Shown one piece after another: positions 1 to 12,500 of a stretch of 64,000 nt of DNA; the stretch's first letter is position 1; each line of letters begins with the position of its first letter. The notes below the pieces were generated by a model that worked only from the letters and a program-made list of their open reading frames with translations, had not been told where the DNA came from and did no database searches. The stretch spans positions 10,001 through 74,000 of the forward strand of contig JAMPIT010000682.1 of assembly GCA_026261815.1 (NCBI GenBank). The letters are read 5' to 3'. A program made the position numbers and the translations under genes. This DNA comes from Monarcha castaneiventris obscurior. Its lineage: Eukaryota; Chordata; Aves; Passeriformes; Monarchidae.

Positions 1-731
1 TTATTTGTCTGCATGCTCTAAAAGAAATAAGGGATGAATTTATTGAACTGCACACTAGAGTGGATATCCTATCATTTACCTCGTAGTTGTAGGGACGGTA
101 TTCTGAAAGCAAAAGCAATGACATTTTGTCTGCTTCTGTGTCCTGAAACCCAATCACGTTCTTTGTGCTAATAGCGAGACTTTGGCCATGCTGATCTTAG
201 CATTTTCAAAAGTTCATTCAGCTACAATCTTTGTCAAACCTCCTATTAGTGCATTTCCCGCATTCCTAAAGGTTTTAATGTCCACTTTGAACCTCCGAAG
301 CTACAACATGTTGTTGCCATCACTATTTTCATCATGTGGCACTACCCAGAAAAATGTATCTTCATCATCTTTTCCATACTTAGTTACAGGTGCCTGACAG
401 ATCATTTTTATTGCTATCCTGCACTCTCTCAAAATAAACAAGATGTTTATCAGCTCTTCTAACTTATCCTCATAGGTCAGATCTCTTTTTCCCTAAGCAT
501 TTTAGTAACTCACTACTGAACAAATCCCTCACTGCTCTTAAAATTTTGTATCAAAAACTGAACAGTGTTTCAGTTATGGCCACCTTAGTGCAGATCAGAA
601 GTAGAGAGTAACATTCCCTGACCTGCTGGATGTGCAGTTTTCCTTATTCTACATGAAAACCTGTTTTTCACTCATTTGTAACTCAGTGGCCACGCAGCCT
701 CCATGTCCTTTTTATCAGAGCAGCCACCCAA

Positions 732-753
732 CCAGTCAGTCAGTCAGTCAGTC
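732..753. repeat. (AGTC)n microsatellite
   Basis: Five consecutive copies of a CAGT/AGTC tetranucleotide, read directly from the sequence. It lies inside a short open frame, which it does not make meaningful. Confidence 0.85.
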
Positions 754-1211
754 TCACACCTACCTGGACCCTCCAATCCCTTTCACAAAGTCATTCTGCC
801 TCAGATGTAAAATGCAACTTCCATCTCCTGAAACTCAAGACCAGTAGTAGAATTTTTCTGGACTAAGTTTCTCTGGACTAAGTGCTACCATTTGTCATAT
901 TAAACATTATGAAGGGATTTTAAGAAAAACCCATAGCTGGTACGCTTCAAAGACCTTTTAGGTCTTGCTCTCCTTAAAGATGTCCCCTTCAGCAATCATG
1001 GACCTGCTCTTAATTGTATGGTATTTTTCAGGTCATACTGTCCTTGCTCTGTCAGCACTCTCAGGTGAAATCCACCTGCCCCTATAATTTCTGAGCACAG
1101 TTTCTGTACATAGTTTCTAACCCAGTAGATCACCTATGACAACGCTGATATAATGCTGATACAGTTGTTTCTTACTTTAGTCTACTGACCATCTACCCTA
1201 TGATATTTTTT

Positions 1212-1252
1212 ATATTAATACGTATGTATATATATACATATGTATGTATGCT
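1212..1252. repeat. TA/GTAT-rich low-complexity repeat
   Basis: Alternating TA, GTAT and ATAC units form an AT-rich, partly self-complementary stretch. It is a simple repeat with no other evident role. Confidence 0.65.
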
Positions 1253-4200
1253 TGCATTTAAAAACCCTTTCACTTTTTCTTAAAACATGTTTTTCTTAAG
1301 GAAGAGAGCTTTCTGCCATTTAAAAAGAAAATTCCAATTCCCGCTGAATGATTAAAAGCCTTCAAAATTAAATCTGTTGTAACATTCCTCTTATCAGGCC
1401 AGAATAGCACTTTACAACAGCAGAGATTGCTAAGCTTTCAGAGATTTTATCCCGTTAAGAGAAGCCTAAAGTTTAGAGTGAAGGAAATACTGAGCAGGCA
1501 ACCACCTTTCAGTGTGTAACTGCCTGGCACACTAAAAGAAAGCACAATTTAATGAAGATTTTTAGACATGCGCATGGAAAAGCAAGCATACTGCTCTTCT
1601 TTCAAAATGGAAATTCTGGTCCTAGCAGCCACACCTGTATTTGCTGAAGTTAGTGTGAAAGTGCAAAATCTATTACAGTCTGCATGAGCAGCCACTCACA
1701 AATACCACAACAAGGCTACATAAGAAAATCTGTCATTTTCTTAATGGATTGGGATAATAAAAAGATGTAAAGGCTGTGCCTGGCTAAACCAAGTACCTTC
1801 ATGTCAGCTTTTTTTTTTTTTGTGTGTGATGTTTGGGAGATTATTTCTGAGAGTAACTGAGGGAGAGGCAGTCAGGCAGCACATATCCTACACCACAGGA
1901 GATGTCTCTGATAAGATGTGAGACACAGGCATTATGAAAAGTGTTTCAAGGATGCAGTAAACCTGACATTCTTCAGTTTAAGGAAAACTATTTCTCTGTA
2001 ATTTAAGTCTCAGAAATCAACCTGTGGTGCGTGAGGAAGTATGGCAGGGAGAGAGATTTTATATTCCCCTTTAGCTGTTTGGAGCCTTTTGTTCTATTGG
2101 TATGCCATTTTCAGAAAGTCAGAATGTGTTCTGTAGACAAAAATCCGGGGATTAGCCACCTTTGCATTCCAAAATGACAAACCTAAACACTGAAATTGTT
2201 TTAATTTATTTTTATCTTAATTCTGTTAGAGAAATCAAGTTTTCTTGCTGAAGGCCAGAAGATTTCATCCACTGTCAGTTTCTTTGGATATCTCCTCCTC
2301 ACCCAATCAGATTTTCTCCACTCATGAGAAAAGTCTCTTTTCCCTGTAAATTGGAAGGGAAAAAATCAACAAAAAAATAACTTATTGATCTGTGGAATTT
2401 GGCTGGTGGTAAGGAGCCCAGAAAGACTGGTCTGTGTTGCTGAACCAGAGGCTGAAGCAGGGACTCAGTGTCCATCACATTTATATAATCTCTTTTTGTG
2501 TTTATGTCCTTAACAGGATTTTAAGGGTCCACCTCTACAGGACCCTCTCGCATCTGAGGTTTTGGGATGGCTCCGTGCTGCAGTTCCTGCACATCCCTTA
2601 CACAGCTCCATTTAAATTCATGGCTTAAACTTTCATGGAAGTTTAATGACGTCTTTCATTAGCCCTTTATTTTCGCTTCATCTCTCACTTGGCAATAAAT
2701 GGCATAAATGTCAGTGCCACAGTAAAGAGCAGAAGTGTGATGTCAGCGCATATTTCTTGTGCCTGAGAATCCTGGTCACAATTTATGTCACCAGGAGCAT
2801 CAGTCTTTCAAGTGAAGCCCTGCAAATGGCAGACCTGTGTTATATATGATCTTCAGCAGCCAGCTGATTATCAGGGTGATGAAGGATGGGAAGCTTAGCT
2901 GACAGTAACACTTGACTAACTTTGCAGGGACACAATTTACTAAGGATGTACTTCAGCAACTCCCTGATTCTTCTGCCGTGCCCAGATGATGTTTGATGGA
3001 ATACTTAGAGGACCATCATGAAGATTGTTAGGGGTAGTTAATTGCCTGGGATCGTACAGAACTAGTTCAGAGACTTCAAAAAAATAAAGCACTTTTTCTT
3101 TCCACCATGAATGAGAGCAGTTGTTCATTTTTCTGTGCATGAAATGAACGGGAACCCTAAGATGAAACCATGTATCATAAGAATCTGAGCATGGATTTTA
3201 TGGGAAGTTTTAAATATTAAAATTTTGAATTTAAATTAAAAAAAACTTGAAATGTTTAGGGCATTCTAATGATCACAGAATGCCATCAGTTGTAGGTGGA
3301 GGAATGTTAGATATACTAGGTAATCTAGATATCCAATGAGAAAAAAAATATTTGCCTCTTTGTTTTTAACTCTCAGGCACCAGCTTCTTGTCTGAATATT
3401 TGTCTGATTAACAATCAAGGTCTTTTACCTTTCCAATTACTTTTTTTAAAATAAAATTATGAAAGAAGCTTATCACCTGCAGCTCTAGGCTACAATATTA
3501 TAATGACCTGAAAAGTGCTGTGTGTTGATGTGTAACTTCCCAGACTTCTCTGAGTCAAACAACAAAGTTGGATCTCATTAAGCTCAAAGCAGTAACAAAA
3601 ACCCTCAGTCACTTCAGTCTTCATGATTATTCCACATTTGAATCCTCCATGATGTGAAAATGATTCTCCTTGTAGGAGAATTGCTGTCCCCTGACCTTTT
3701 GCCCTTTCAATACCTGGCAAACAAATGGTCGCTGTCAGCATTTTTTTGACATCAAAGCTATTAAAGTTGGAATCATGAGCTGAGGAATAGGATACAGCCT
3801 TTTGCTAACACTCTTAAATTTTTTAGCTGTTGCATTGGATGTGATTGATGTATACTGCAACGTTTTGCTTTCTTTATTCTGATGGTTACAGCTAGTATGT
3901 TGTAATTTCAGGCCCTTGGTATTCTTGGAGTACACCACAGCTAGAAAGACTACAAGAAAGTGACGAGATTTTCCCCCTTTCCCCTTAGAAGAAGGACAGA
4001 TACTCTGTTAGAGCTGCAAGCCCTGAGATTCTAATTGAAGAAACCAGACCTCCTGCTCCATCTCACTGAAAGTATTGACACCCCTGCCCATTATTTCACA
4101 CACTAGGTAAATGTGACTGTCCTTACAGTGGATAGATGACTGCAGCCTCAGAAGTCTGTTCTGCACTGCTCACCTCACTGTCCCTGAAGACAAGAATTTT

Positions 4201-4309
4201 TATCTCAGTTACTCTTAGCCCATTGTAAAAAATCATAACCTTTTGTTTCTGAATGTAATTAATTAATTTCAGAAAATAACTAATTTTGAAACTCCTGGTA
4301 GAAGTATCA

Positions 4310-4854
4310 GGCAGCAGGACTGGGGGACTGCTGAGGAGAGTGACCACCTACAGTCCTGGGGTCAGCTCTGGGCCCCTTATGACAAGAAGGACATTGAGGG
4401 GCTGGAGTGAGTCCAGAGAAGGGAATGGAGCTGGGGAAGGGTCTGGAGCCCCAGGAGCAGCCGAGGGAGCTGGGAAAGGGGCTCAGCCTGGAGAAAAGGA
4501 GGCTCAGGGGGGACCTTGTGGCTCTGCACAAGTCCCTGACAGGAGGGGGCAGCCGGGGGGGGTCGGGCTCTGCTCCCAGGGAACAGGGACAGGAGGAGAG
4601 GGAACGGCCTCAGCCTGACCCAGGGGAGGCTCAGGGTGGGCATCAGCAGGAATTTCCCCATGGAAAGGGTGCTCAGGCCTTGGCAGGGGCTGCCCAGGGA
4701 GGTTTGGAGTCCCCATCCCTGGAGGTGTCCCAGGAAGGGCTGGAGGTGGCACTTAGAGCTCTGGGCTGGTGACAAGGTGAAGGTGGGGATCAGGCACAGG
4801 TTGGACACAACGGAGGACTCTTCCAACCTAAATAAGTGATTCTGTGATTCTGTG
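4310..4854 (+). mobile_element. CR1 LINE, 5'-truncated 3' end (GC-rich subfamily)
   Basis: This is the 3' end of a CR1 non-LTR retrotransposon: the last part of ORF2 plus the short 3' UTR. The plus-strand translation keeps the C-terminal ORF2 block SLEKRRLRGDLVALHK near 4485-4535 and ESPSLEV near 4708-4730. The element ends in two copies of the ATTCTGTG-type tail at 4838-4854. The segment is far richer in G and C than its flanks. It is truncated at the 5' end, as usual for CR1, and lacks the reverse transcriptase and endonuclease. The ORF2 part is broken by small indels shared with the copies at 19.2, 27.0 and 30.4 kb. Open frames on both strands here are by-products of its composition. Family assignment is firm; the subfamily name is not given because I could not compare with a library. 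Confidence 0.93.
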
Positions 4855-6489
4855 GAAGTGTGAAGCAGCACGTCACTCTGCCACCCTTTTTCTGGTTTTC
4901 TAGGGTGTGGGGCTTTTTTTATGGCTTAATTGTTTCCTTGGGTTATTTGTCCATTTTGACATACTGTGGGAAAAAAATATTTGAAATATAATTTCTCCCT
5001 CCTAATTGTTCCTAAAGATATTTATAGTTATATTAAAATATAGTATTAATAGATTATTTTAATATTATTAATATAGTATTAGTAGAGTATTTTAAGGGAT
5101 TGGGGATAAGGTTGTTGAAATCAGAGCTGATAATAATTTCTCAGTGTCTTGATGGGGAAAAAAAAAACCAACAAACCAATTATTTTTGCTAACACATTCC
5201 TCAGCTCTCAGGGAGTTTCTTTCATATCTTTCTTTCCACACCACCTCCTCCTGTAAGACAGACTGTGAGCAGACATGGTGTCACTACATGTTTACAAGGT
5301 GAAGACGTGACAAGGTTATTGAGCTGTCCTGCTTTGAATATCACTTTAAAGGAGAAAGTGCAATTAGTGCAAAGCATCAGATGAAGAAGATTCCTGTTCC
5401 ACTGTGTGAAATCATAAATCATAATCATAATAAAATCATAGCTTGGACTTTTTCCCCTTAATTTCTTAAACACTTCAGTCTTCTCTCAGCAGTGATGAGT
5501 TTGACAAGTGAGTATGTGGTAAAAACTGTGGTGTTAACACACTGTGACCCATGAATTTACTGCTTGGTGCTGGAAATACATTGAGGAACTGGCTGCTTCA
5601 ACAACATTTAAAAACTTCTAAGCTCCTTTTCTATAGCTCACACCATTTTCATCATACCCATACCTTTACCAGCTTTGGGTCGCCCCTTTACCCATACCCT
5701 AATTTTTAATGTACATAAAAATGCAGGTAATTTTATTTTCTTCCAAAGAGTAAATATTTGTACTGTAACAGTAGAAAAAAACCCCTGAAAATAAAGAATA
5801 TAAAATTAAGGTGCAATTTTTCTCTCTCAAATAAGAATTCTGAAGGTATACGTATTTTTTAACTAAACTTGGGCAGACAATATGTAGCCCAGAAGCACAG
5901 GCAGAAAATTATGCCAGGCTGGCAGAAGAAAAAGTCACATTGTTAATGCTGAATGTTGTAAGAATTACGTGCCCTGGAACGTCAGAGTTTTCAGTTAAAG
6001 CAAAATAAAAAAAATATTCCTCATTGAGAACATATTTCTTTGGGCAGAGCTTTTGTCCTTCAATATTTCTGATATGGAAATTTATTTATTTTTTGTCTGT
6101 AGCAACTTGATCGTCAAAGGTACAAAATCAAGTTTTTACTTTAAAACAAAATAGTAATTTCTATTAGAATGGTGAAATATTGTGCTTTGCTGCTTCAGGT
6201 GATGCGCTTAGGTGCACAATGATATGGAATGGCAAAATTACAATGATTCAATGTATTTTTCATAACTTCATTACTTCTGCACATAAGTTGTTTACATGAT
6301 GAATTTAAAGACACTACTCTCATGGATGGCTTAGTCTATTTGATATTTTACATTGAGGAAATGCACCAGTCCACTTTAAATTCTTCAATCTTGCCACTGG
6401 TTTTCTTGCTGCTTCTCATCATTCCACAAAGCAACACAGCCATTTCACTTTGGTTCACTGGAGCAACCTATAAATACTACAGCAGCTGA

Positions 6490-6506
6490 AAAAAAAAAAA
6501 AAAAAG
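6490..6506. repeat. poly(A) run
   Basis: Seventeen consecutive A residues, with no upstream retroelement or gene copy that would make this a retroposition tail. Confidence 0.8.
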
Positions 6507-8555
6507 ACTATTAAAAACTATCATTATATTAAAAAAATAATTATTATAGAGACCAATGTACATAAATGAGGTTCTAAATACTTATGTACTGTCACTATGT
6601 GAACTAAGCAAAAATTAATTTTTTTTTATATGCACTGCTGGCACTTGAAGAGGTGAAAATGAATGAATTGGATCAACAGCAGCAGAGCTGGGAGCGGAGG
6701 AGGGGAGGAGAGAATCCTTTATGTACATAGATATTTCTGTCGCAGGCTCCAGCTCGTGTCAACCACTGAAATGTGCTTGGGTTTAGGGTTTTTTTATAAC
6801 TTTTCTGGTGGTTTCCAAAAGTGCCTTTCTTCCTTATTTCAATTTAAATTCAGGTTTCAGGTTATTGCAGCGTCAGTACCTGAATCTTGCTGTAGGTTTA
6901 CATTCGTGTAAAACTAATCTTTACAGAATCATACACAGGATATCAATATTACACCACAGGTATGAGTGGCACCTATGATATTAAAAGAAATGCATATTTG
7001 AGAGCCTCTTGCCTTGTCAATATTTTAGCTATGCATAACTTTTTCTCAGGGACAAGTAAGATAAGATAAAAGGAATTTCTGAGCACTCTAGCAAAGCCTG
7101 AAATAGCTTTATCCCGGAGGGCACTTTTAATTTTTAGGACAATATTAGTAGGACTAGATAAATATTAATACCCTTATATTAAATTCTCTAGGGTACATTG
7201 TAGGCTTATGCTTCACCTTAAAACAAAAGCCTTCCTTTATAATTCAGACTAAAACAAGGTCCCTAGCTATGTATATTGCAAACAGTCCAATTCTCACAGT
7301 AAATATTATTCTAGCCCCAAAACAGTTATACTGACCCAAGATGACCTAGGACTGATGTATTATTCAGCATGTCTGTGTGCTGTAGGACTCAGCCCTTAGT
7401 TGCACAAGAAAATGAAGACATTTCCTGGTCTAAGAAGTTTAAGTCAGTCAAGAAAGATGAAGCTGAGAATTTTAATTTCCTAATTTCTCATTTTTATTTT
7501 AGTAAATAGCTCATTCCTTATTTACCTTTCAGTAAGGTGAACAATTCCCACTACTTTCAGTAGTGTTAACAAGCTCTGCTCATATTGTCCTAAAAATTAA
7601 CCTCATTTATGTTCCAATTTACTCAATTATTATATAAATTACCTTGTTATTCTGCTGTACACAATACAGTGTGTGCTACTCTTTCTAAGGACTTTGGGAC
7701 CTTAATTTCTGTTTGCTTTCAAAACTGTAATCACTATTCTTGCCCTTGTCTACCTATCGTCTTTGTTATGTTTTTTCCTGCTTTCCTTTTCTTTTCCCTT
7801 TTTTTTTTCTAAGACAGTTTGAAAATGACTTTTTGAAGTACCACGAATTTGATGAGATTTGTGTTTGAGATTTGTCTCGTACACGTATGTGTTTGGTTTT
7901 TCTGACTTTAATATATGCTAACAACTATCCATGTAAAATTTAATTTGGGATTTCACAATTCAGGATTTTTTTAAATTTAACTTTTTGTAATCCATAATTT
8001 TGATTATCTTGAGTAAATTGCCCTGGGGAAAAAAAATCTCCTTCCTAATCATCCTGTAATTATTTACCCTTTTTTAAATCATCAGTTTTCTTTGAAATAT
8101 GATGAATTAATTAGAATTATTATTTAATAGATTGCCAGTAGTTGGTGGGATGAATTGCATGCTGTATTTTTTTATCTTGGATGTTAGGTTCTGAAAAGTA
8201 TTAGAGGTTTCTTTATAGTAGGAAAGGTGAATTTTTATGTTGGACAGAAAAGAAAATATTAGTGAAATAAGATGACTACAGAAACTATGAGCTACATATA
8301 TGGAAAGACATGAGTGTGAGAAGGGTATGATATTTTGAGCCTTGACAGAAGAGTAAAGATCATAAAAGTTGACAAAAAAGAGGATTAAAGAGGGTTTAGA
8401 AATTATACACAAGAGTCACTGAAGATTTTAGCTGCGATTATATAAAATTTGCTTTCTAGGATGTTAGAAGAAGAGGGACAAAAGGGTAGAACAGGAAAGT
8501 CATCTTATTATAGTCAGTTTGGGTGTAAAAATGCAAAAGATTTAGAGACATCTAA

Positions 8556-8591
8556 CTAGTTTTTAGAATGTCTCTAGTTTTCAGAATGTCT
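8556..8591. repeat. 18-bp tandem duplication
   Basis: Two adjacent 18-bp units, 8556-8573 and 8574-8591, each beginning CTAGTTTT and ending AGAATGTCT, with one mismatch. A small local duplication in otherwise unique sequence. Confidence 0.85.
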
Positions 8592-9542
8592 CAATTTCTT
8601 ATCAGGCTAGATTGACACTAATTTAGGCTCTGAACAAGTAAAACTCTTTTTGTTTCCAGGTCAGATTTTCCTGAGTTCCTTGCTAACCAACTTTTTTCCC
8701 AAATGGTCACTGTCTGTGTGCCTTCTGATACTATTGACAGAAAAATGCCTCTCATGATCTCATAAAAGTTCAGAACAATGTGAGGCAAAATGTCCAGCAA
8801 TTTCCACCTGCATCCACCTGTATCTCTAGAAAAAGCAATTATACAGCACAAGTATTCCAGATGCATAGAAATGTCAGCTTCAAATAATGATCAAAGAGAG
8901 AGCCACTTTAATAGCAGAGTTTTGGAAATCATCAGTTCAAGATTTTTCTAGAGTCGACAATCAAACACAATGTACAGAAAACACTGAAATCTGGATACCT
9001 AACAGCTCACTATTTTTTAGAACTATATCATTTTATACTGACAAAACTCATTCTGCCACAACCCTTAGACACTGTCCTAGCAAAATCCAAATGAAATATG
9101 TATTCTTCTCTTTGGAAACTGCTACTTATTGCAGCAAGTCTATATGGAACATGTAGTAGTTGACTGCACTCAACTGCTTTTCATGCTAAATTCAGATAAG
9201 GCCTTTGGATATGTGGAGTTTATTGATGCCTTCTCTAGAAGCTAAACATATTTAAAAAGCCAAACACAAAAGCAGCAAGTTTACAAAAATGTTTATGCAA
9301 GTTTATGCACATACACATGCTAATTAGATAAATTTCAGTTTCATTCCATGGCAAACCTTTTTTAATCTGCTCAGAAAAAGCTTATATTAACACAGAGTAA
9401 GAGTTATTATTAAAAAACCCAAAGTAAATCAAAATCATATTTGAACTAATCAAATTCATTGTGATAGACATATACTAAGAAGGATTAAAAACCAAACCAA
9501 AAGAAAACAAGAACACCAAAAAAGACCCCCAAATAAACAAAT

Positions 9543-9560
9543 AAAAAAAAAAAAAAAAAA
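9543..9560. repeat. poly(A) run after A/C-rich stretch
   Basis: Eighteen A residues preceded by an A/C-rich stretch from about 9488. It may be the tail of a very old retroposed sequence, but no body is recognisable. Confidence 0.7.
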
Positions 9561-12500
9561 GAAATACAAACGGCCAGGCAATTTATTTGCACCTAGAATT
9601 TCTTCATTCTTATTTTATTTCCTGTTCTTTGGAAGGTTAGTAGAAAATACATTGAGGAGCCAAGGCATGGTACAATTGTATCAATTACATGACTGTAATT
9701 TGTGGTTTGTTCTAGATCAACACATGCGAGTTATGAAAGAGATAAAGCCCTGATGAGCACAACACAGTTACACCATACTGATAATATCTGGTTGTTGAGC
9801 TCTGCTAAATTGTTGTCCTTAGGACTATCATTTTAGTTAATTTACAAGCATGCAAGTAAATTGGAATCAGTTTTAACATGACAAAGGCAACAGATGTGCT
9901 TGGAAAACCAGAGGGCTCATTTACAGTCTGTCAGGCTCTGGGATTGCTGGCAAAGAGCAAGGATTTTCGTTGTTTTGGGTTGTTTTTTTAAATGATGAGA
10001 AATGGCAGTTCAGCTTACAAAGCTAATAGCAAGCTTCCTGTTACCAAGTGGATTCGCAGCACAAAAAAAAAAAAAAAGAAAATGTGATACACACATCAGT
10101 GTAATCTGAAAATATTTTACACAGTTGGAAGTGCTGAGGTCATTTGGTGTAGAACTATTAAACTCTGTCCTTAGAGACATCATAAACCAGCCATGGAAAC
10201 TGTCATGTGAAAACCTTCAGTGATTTTCGACAGCAGTGTGTGGAGGGCAAATGAGGAAAGGGCAGATGAGGAAAGGGGCTGAGACCCTTTTTAAGTGCTC
10301 TGTCACTCCGGCAGGCAGCTGAGGGTCTGCACACAGCTACCAAAGCGTGGCTTGGCCACCCCTTTCAGGGAGGGCTTCTTTGCTGCTTCTCCCAGCTGCT
10401 CCCTTTGCCCTTTACTAATGTATAAATTTTTATTTTTCACTGGACCTTTTGCACTAAGTGAATCATAGTTTCTCTTTTTTGTTTTTTTTTTTTCCTTTTA
10501 TTTTTCTTTTCTCTGTTTTTGACTGTAGTTATTCTGGTGTCAGGAAGTCACGAACATCTTTCTGTTTTCTGACAGTTTTAGCACATCTCTAGAAAAAAAA
10601 TTCCTGTAAAATCCTTTTTACCTTCTCTATATTAACTCCCCAATTGGTGTTTTACAACACCCATGTGACACCCCAAACAAAAGCTGTAGAGTACTTAAGA
10701 AGACCTAAGTTTCTCATGAGTTACGCTGCTATTAAGAAGCATTCATAATTATTATTTGATTTGATATGGTCAAATATTTTTCTGAAGGACTTTGTTAAGA
10801 AAAACATTTCTGGATTAGCATGAGACAGCCAGGCACAGATGAGATTACCATGTAGGCAGAAATATTCCTTCCAAATCCTCTTATTTTTACATGTGTAAGT
10901 GGCTTTGTGTTTTCAAATATAGCTAATTAATTTAACAGCATCTGGTTCCATTAAGTAATGATAATAACTTGTTTGTGGAGGTAAAGGGTGGGGTTTTTTT
11001 GTGCCAGTGGCCACAAATTTGGAACAACTGACCCAGTTCTCTCCTCAGACAAAGGTTTTCCATTTGTATATAGTCAAGCCACTCATGACACAATTTCATA
11101 CGGACCTGGGCAACCTGAGCCCAGCAAATCCATTTTCAGGAGTCATGTAAACAATCAAAATGGGATTTCAAAGGGGAATAATACATGTTTTCAGGATGGA
11201 ACTCTGTGCACTGTGGAGTAGTTCTACCCAAAATTCATATTACAAGCTGACTGACAAAAGAATCCCTCTGCTTAACCACCCCCTTGCAGTTCTGTTCTCT
11301 GTGTACAAGGGTGCAATCCAGAAATGTGATCTCTTGAAAAGAAACTGATCAGAATGGCAAACTATCCTTGTCCCAGCTTCACAACAGCACTGTTATTTAA
11401 GTAATCTAAGCAGAGTATTCAGTAGGTCACTATTCCCAGTATTATTTATGACTTTTGAATAAGAACTGTGCTTCAGCTTTATTTCATTCTTTTCACTGGG
11501 GACAAAAGTTTTTCTTCCAGAGTGTGACTTCATCCACAGTGCATTTATGTTTTTTTTTTTTTTTCTTCTGTGTTTAAATCTCAGGTCTTACTCCTGAGAT
11601 TAATGCTTTTAAATACACTGCCAGTGCCAGGTAATAAGACACTACAGAGCCAAAACTTTTCTTTTCATCAATAGATATTGTGCAGGATTTTTTGAAAAAG
11701 GTGGGCAGCCCATCTCTACCTCCTAGATCTGACTTCTTGTATACTTTTTAACATTGGACATACAGAATAAAAAACTGCAGGGAGTGGAAAGAGACGAGCT
11801 TTAATGTGCCTTTCAACCCAAACCATTTTGGGATTCTGTGAAATTCAGTTGTATGGGACTCTGTGTTTCTACACCTGAAAGGAAAAAAAAAAAAAGGGGC
11901 AGGGGAACTTGCACTTATTTTACAACTGGCAACATAATGAAAATATTCTTTTATCTTCACACTAGACAAATGTAGATAATACCCTATGTGTATCTGGACT
12001 CTGCCATCCCTCTCTGGATGTGTCTGATATGATGAACATTATGAGCATTTTATCCCCAGCCCTGGCATTTTTCCTTATTTATTTATTAATCAGGAGTCTC
12101 TATACACCTATGTAATAGCTTCATTTTCTTCCTCTTTTGACCATTAAGCAGTGCATTTCCACAGGTTCTCAGCTCTTCCACACATTTACAGTGACACTGA
12201 GATAATAAAATCTTTGCTTAATTGTTATCAGGAATGGCCAATAAATATGTATTATCAGGTAATCCTCTCTTAACATTTAATTTTGCAATTTTCTCGGTTT
12301 TTCTCCTCTTACCATAACCTTTTTCTTGCTCTAGTCTGCCATTCATAAAGGAATTACATATCTTCTAATATTAATTACCAAGTTCCATTATTTTAGGCAT
12401 TTCAAACAGGGGTTTGATGTTGTTTTTATCCCTCTGCCAAGAAACCTTTCTTAAATTTACCTTTCCCTAGTAGGTGCTTATAATAATCTGTTGATATATG

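Larger units (their letters stand above)
1..4309. other. unique non-coding sequence
   Basis: AT-rich single-copy sequence with no open reading frame that looks like a protein and no recognised repeat except short simple repeats. The open frames here are about 60-85 codons long, which is what chance gives at this composition. A short T run lies near 1809-1821. No promoter or polyadenylation context tied to a gene was seen. Confidence 0.6.
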
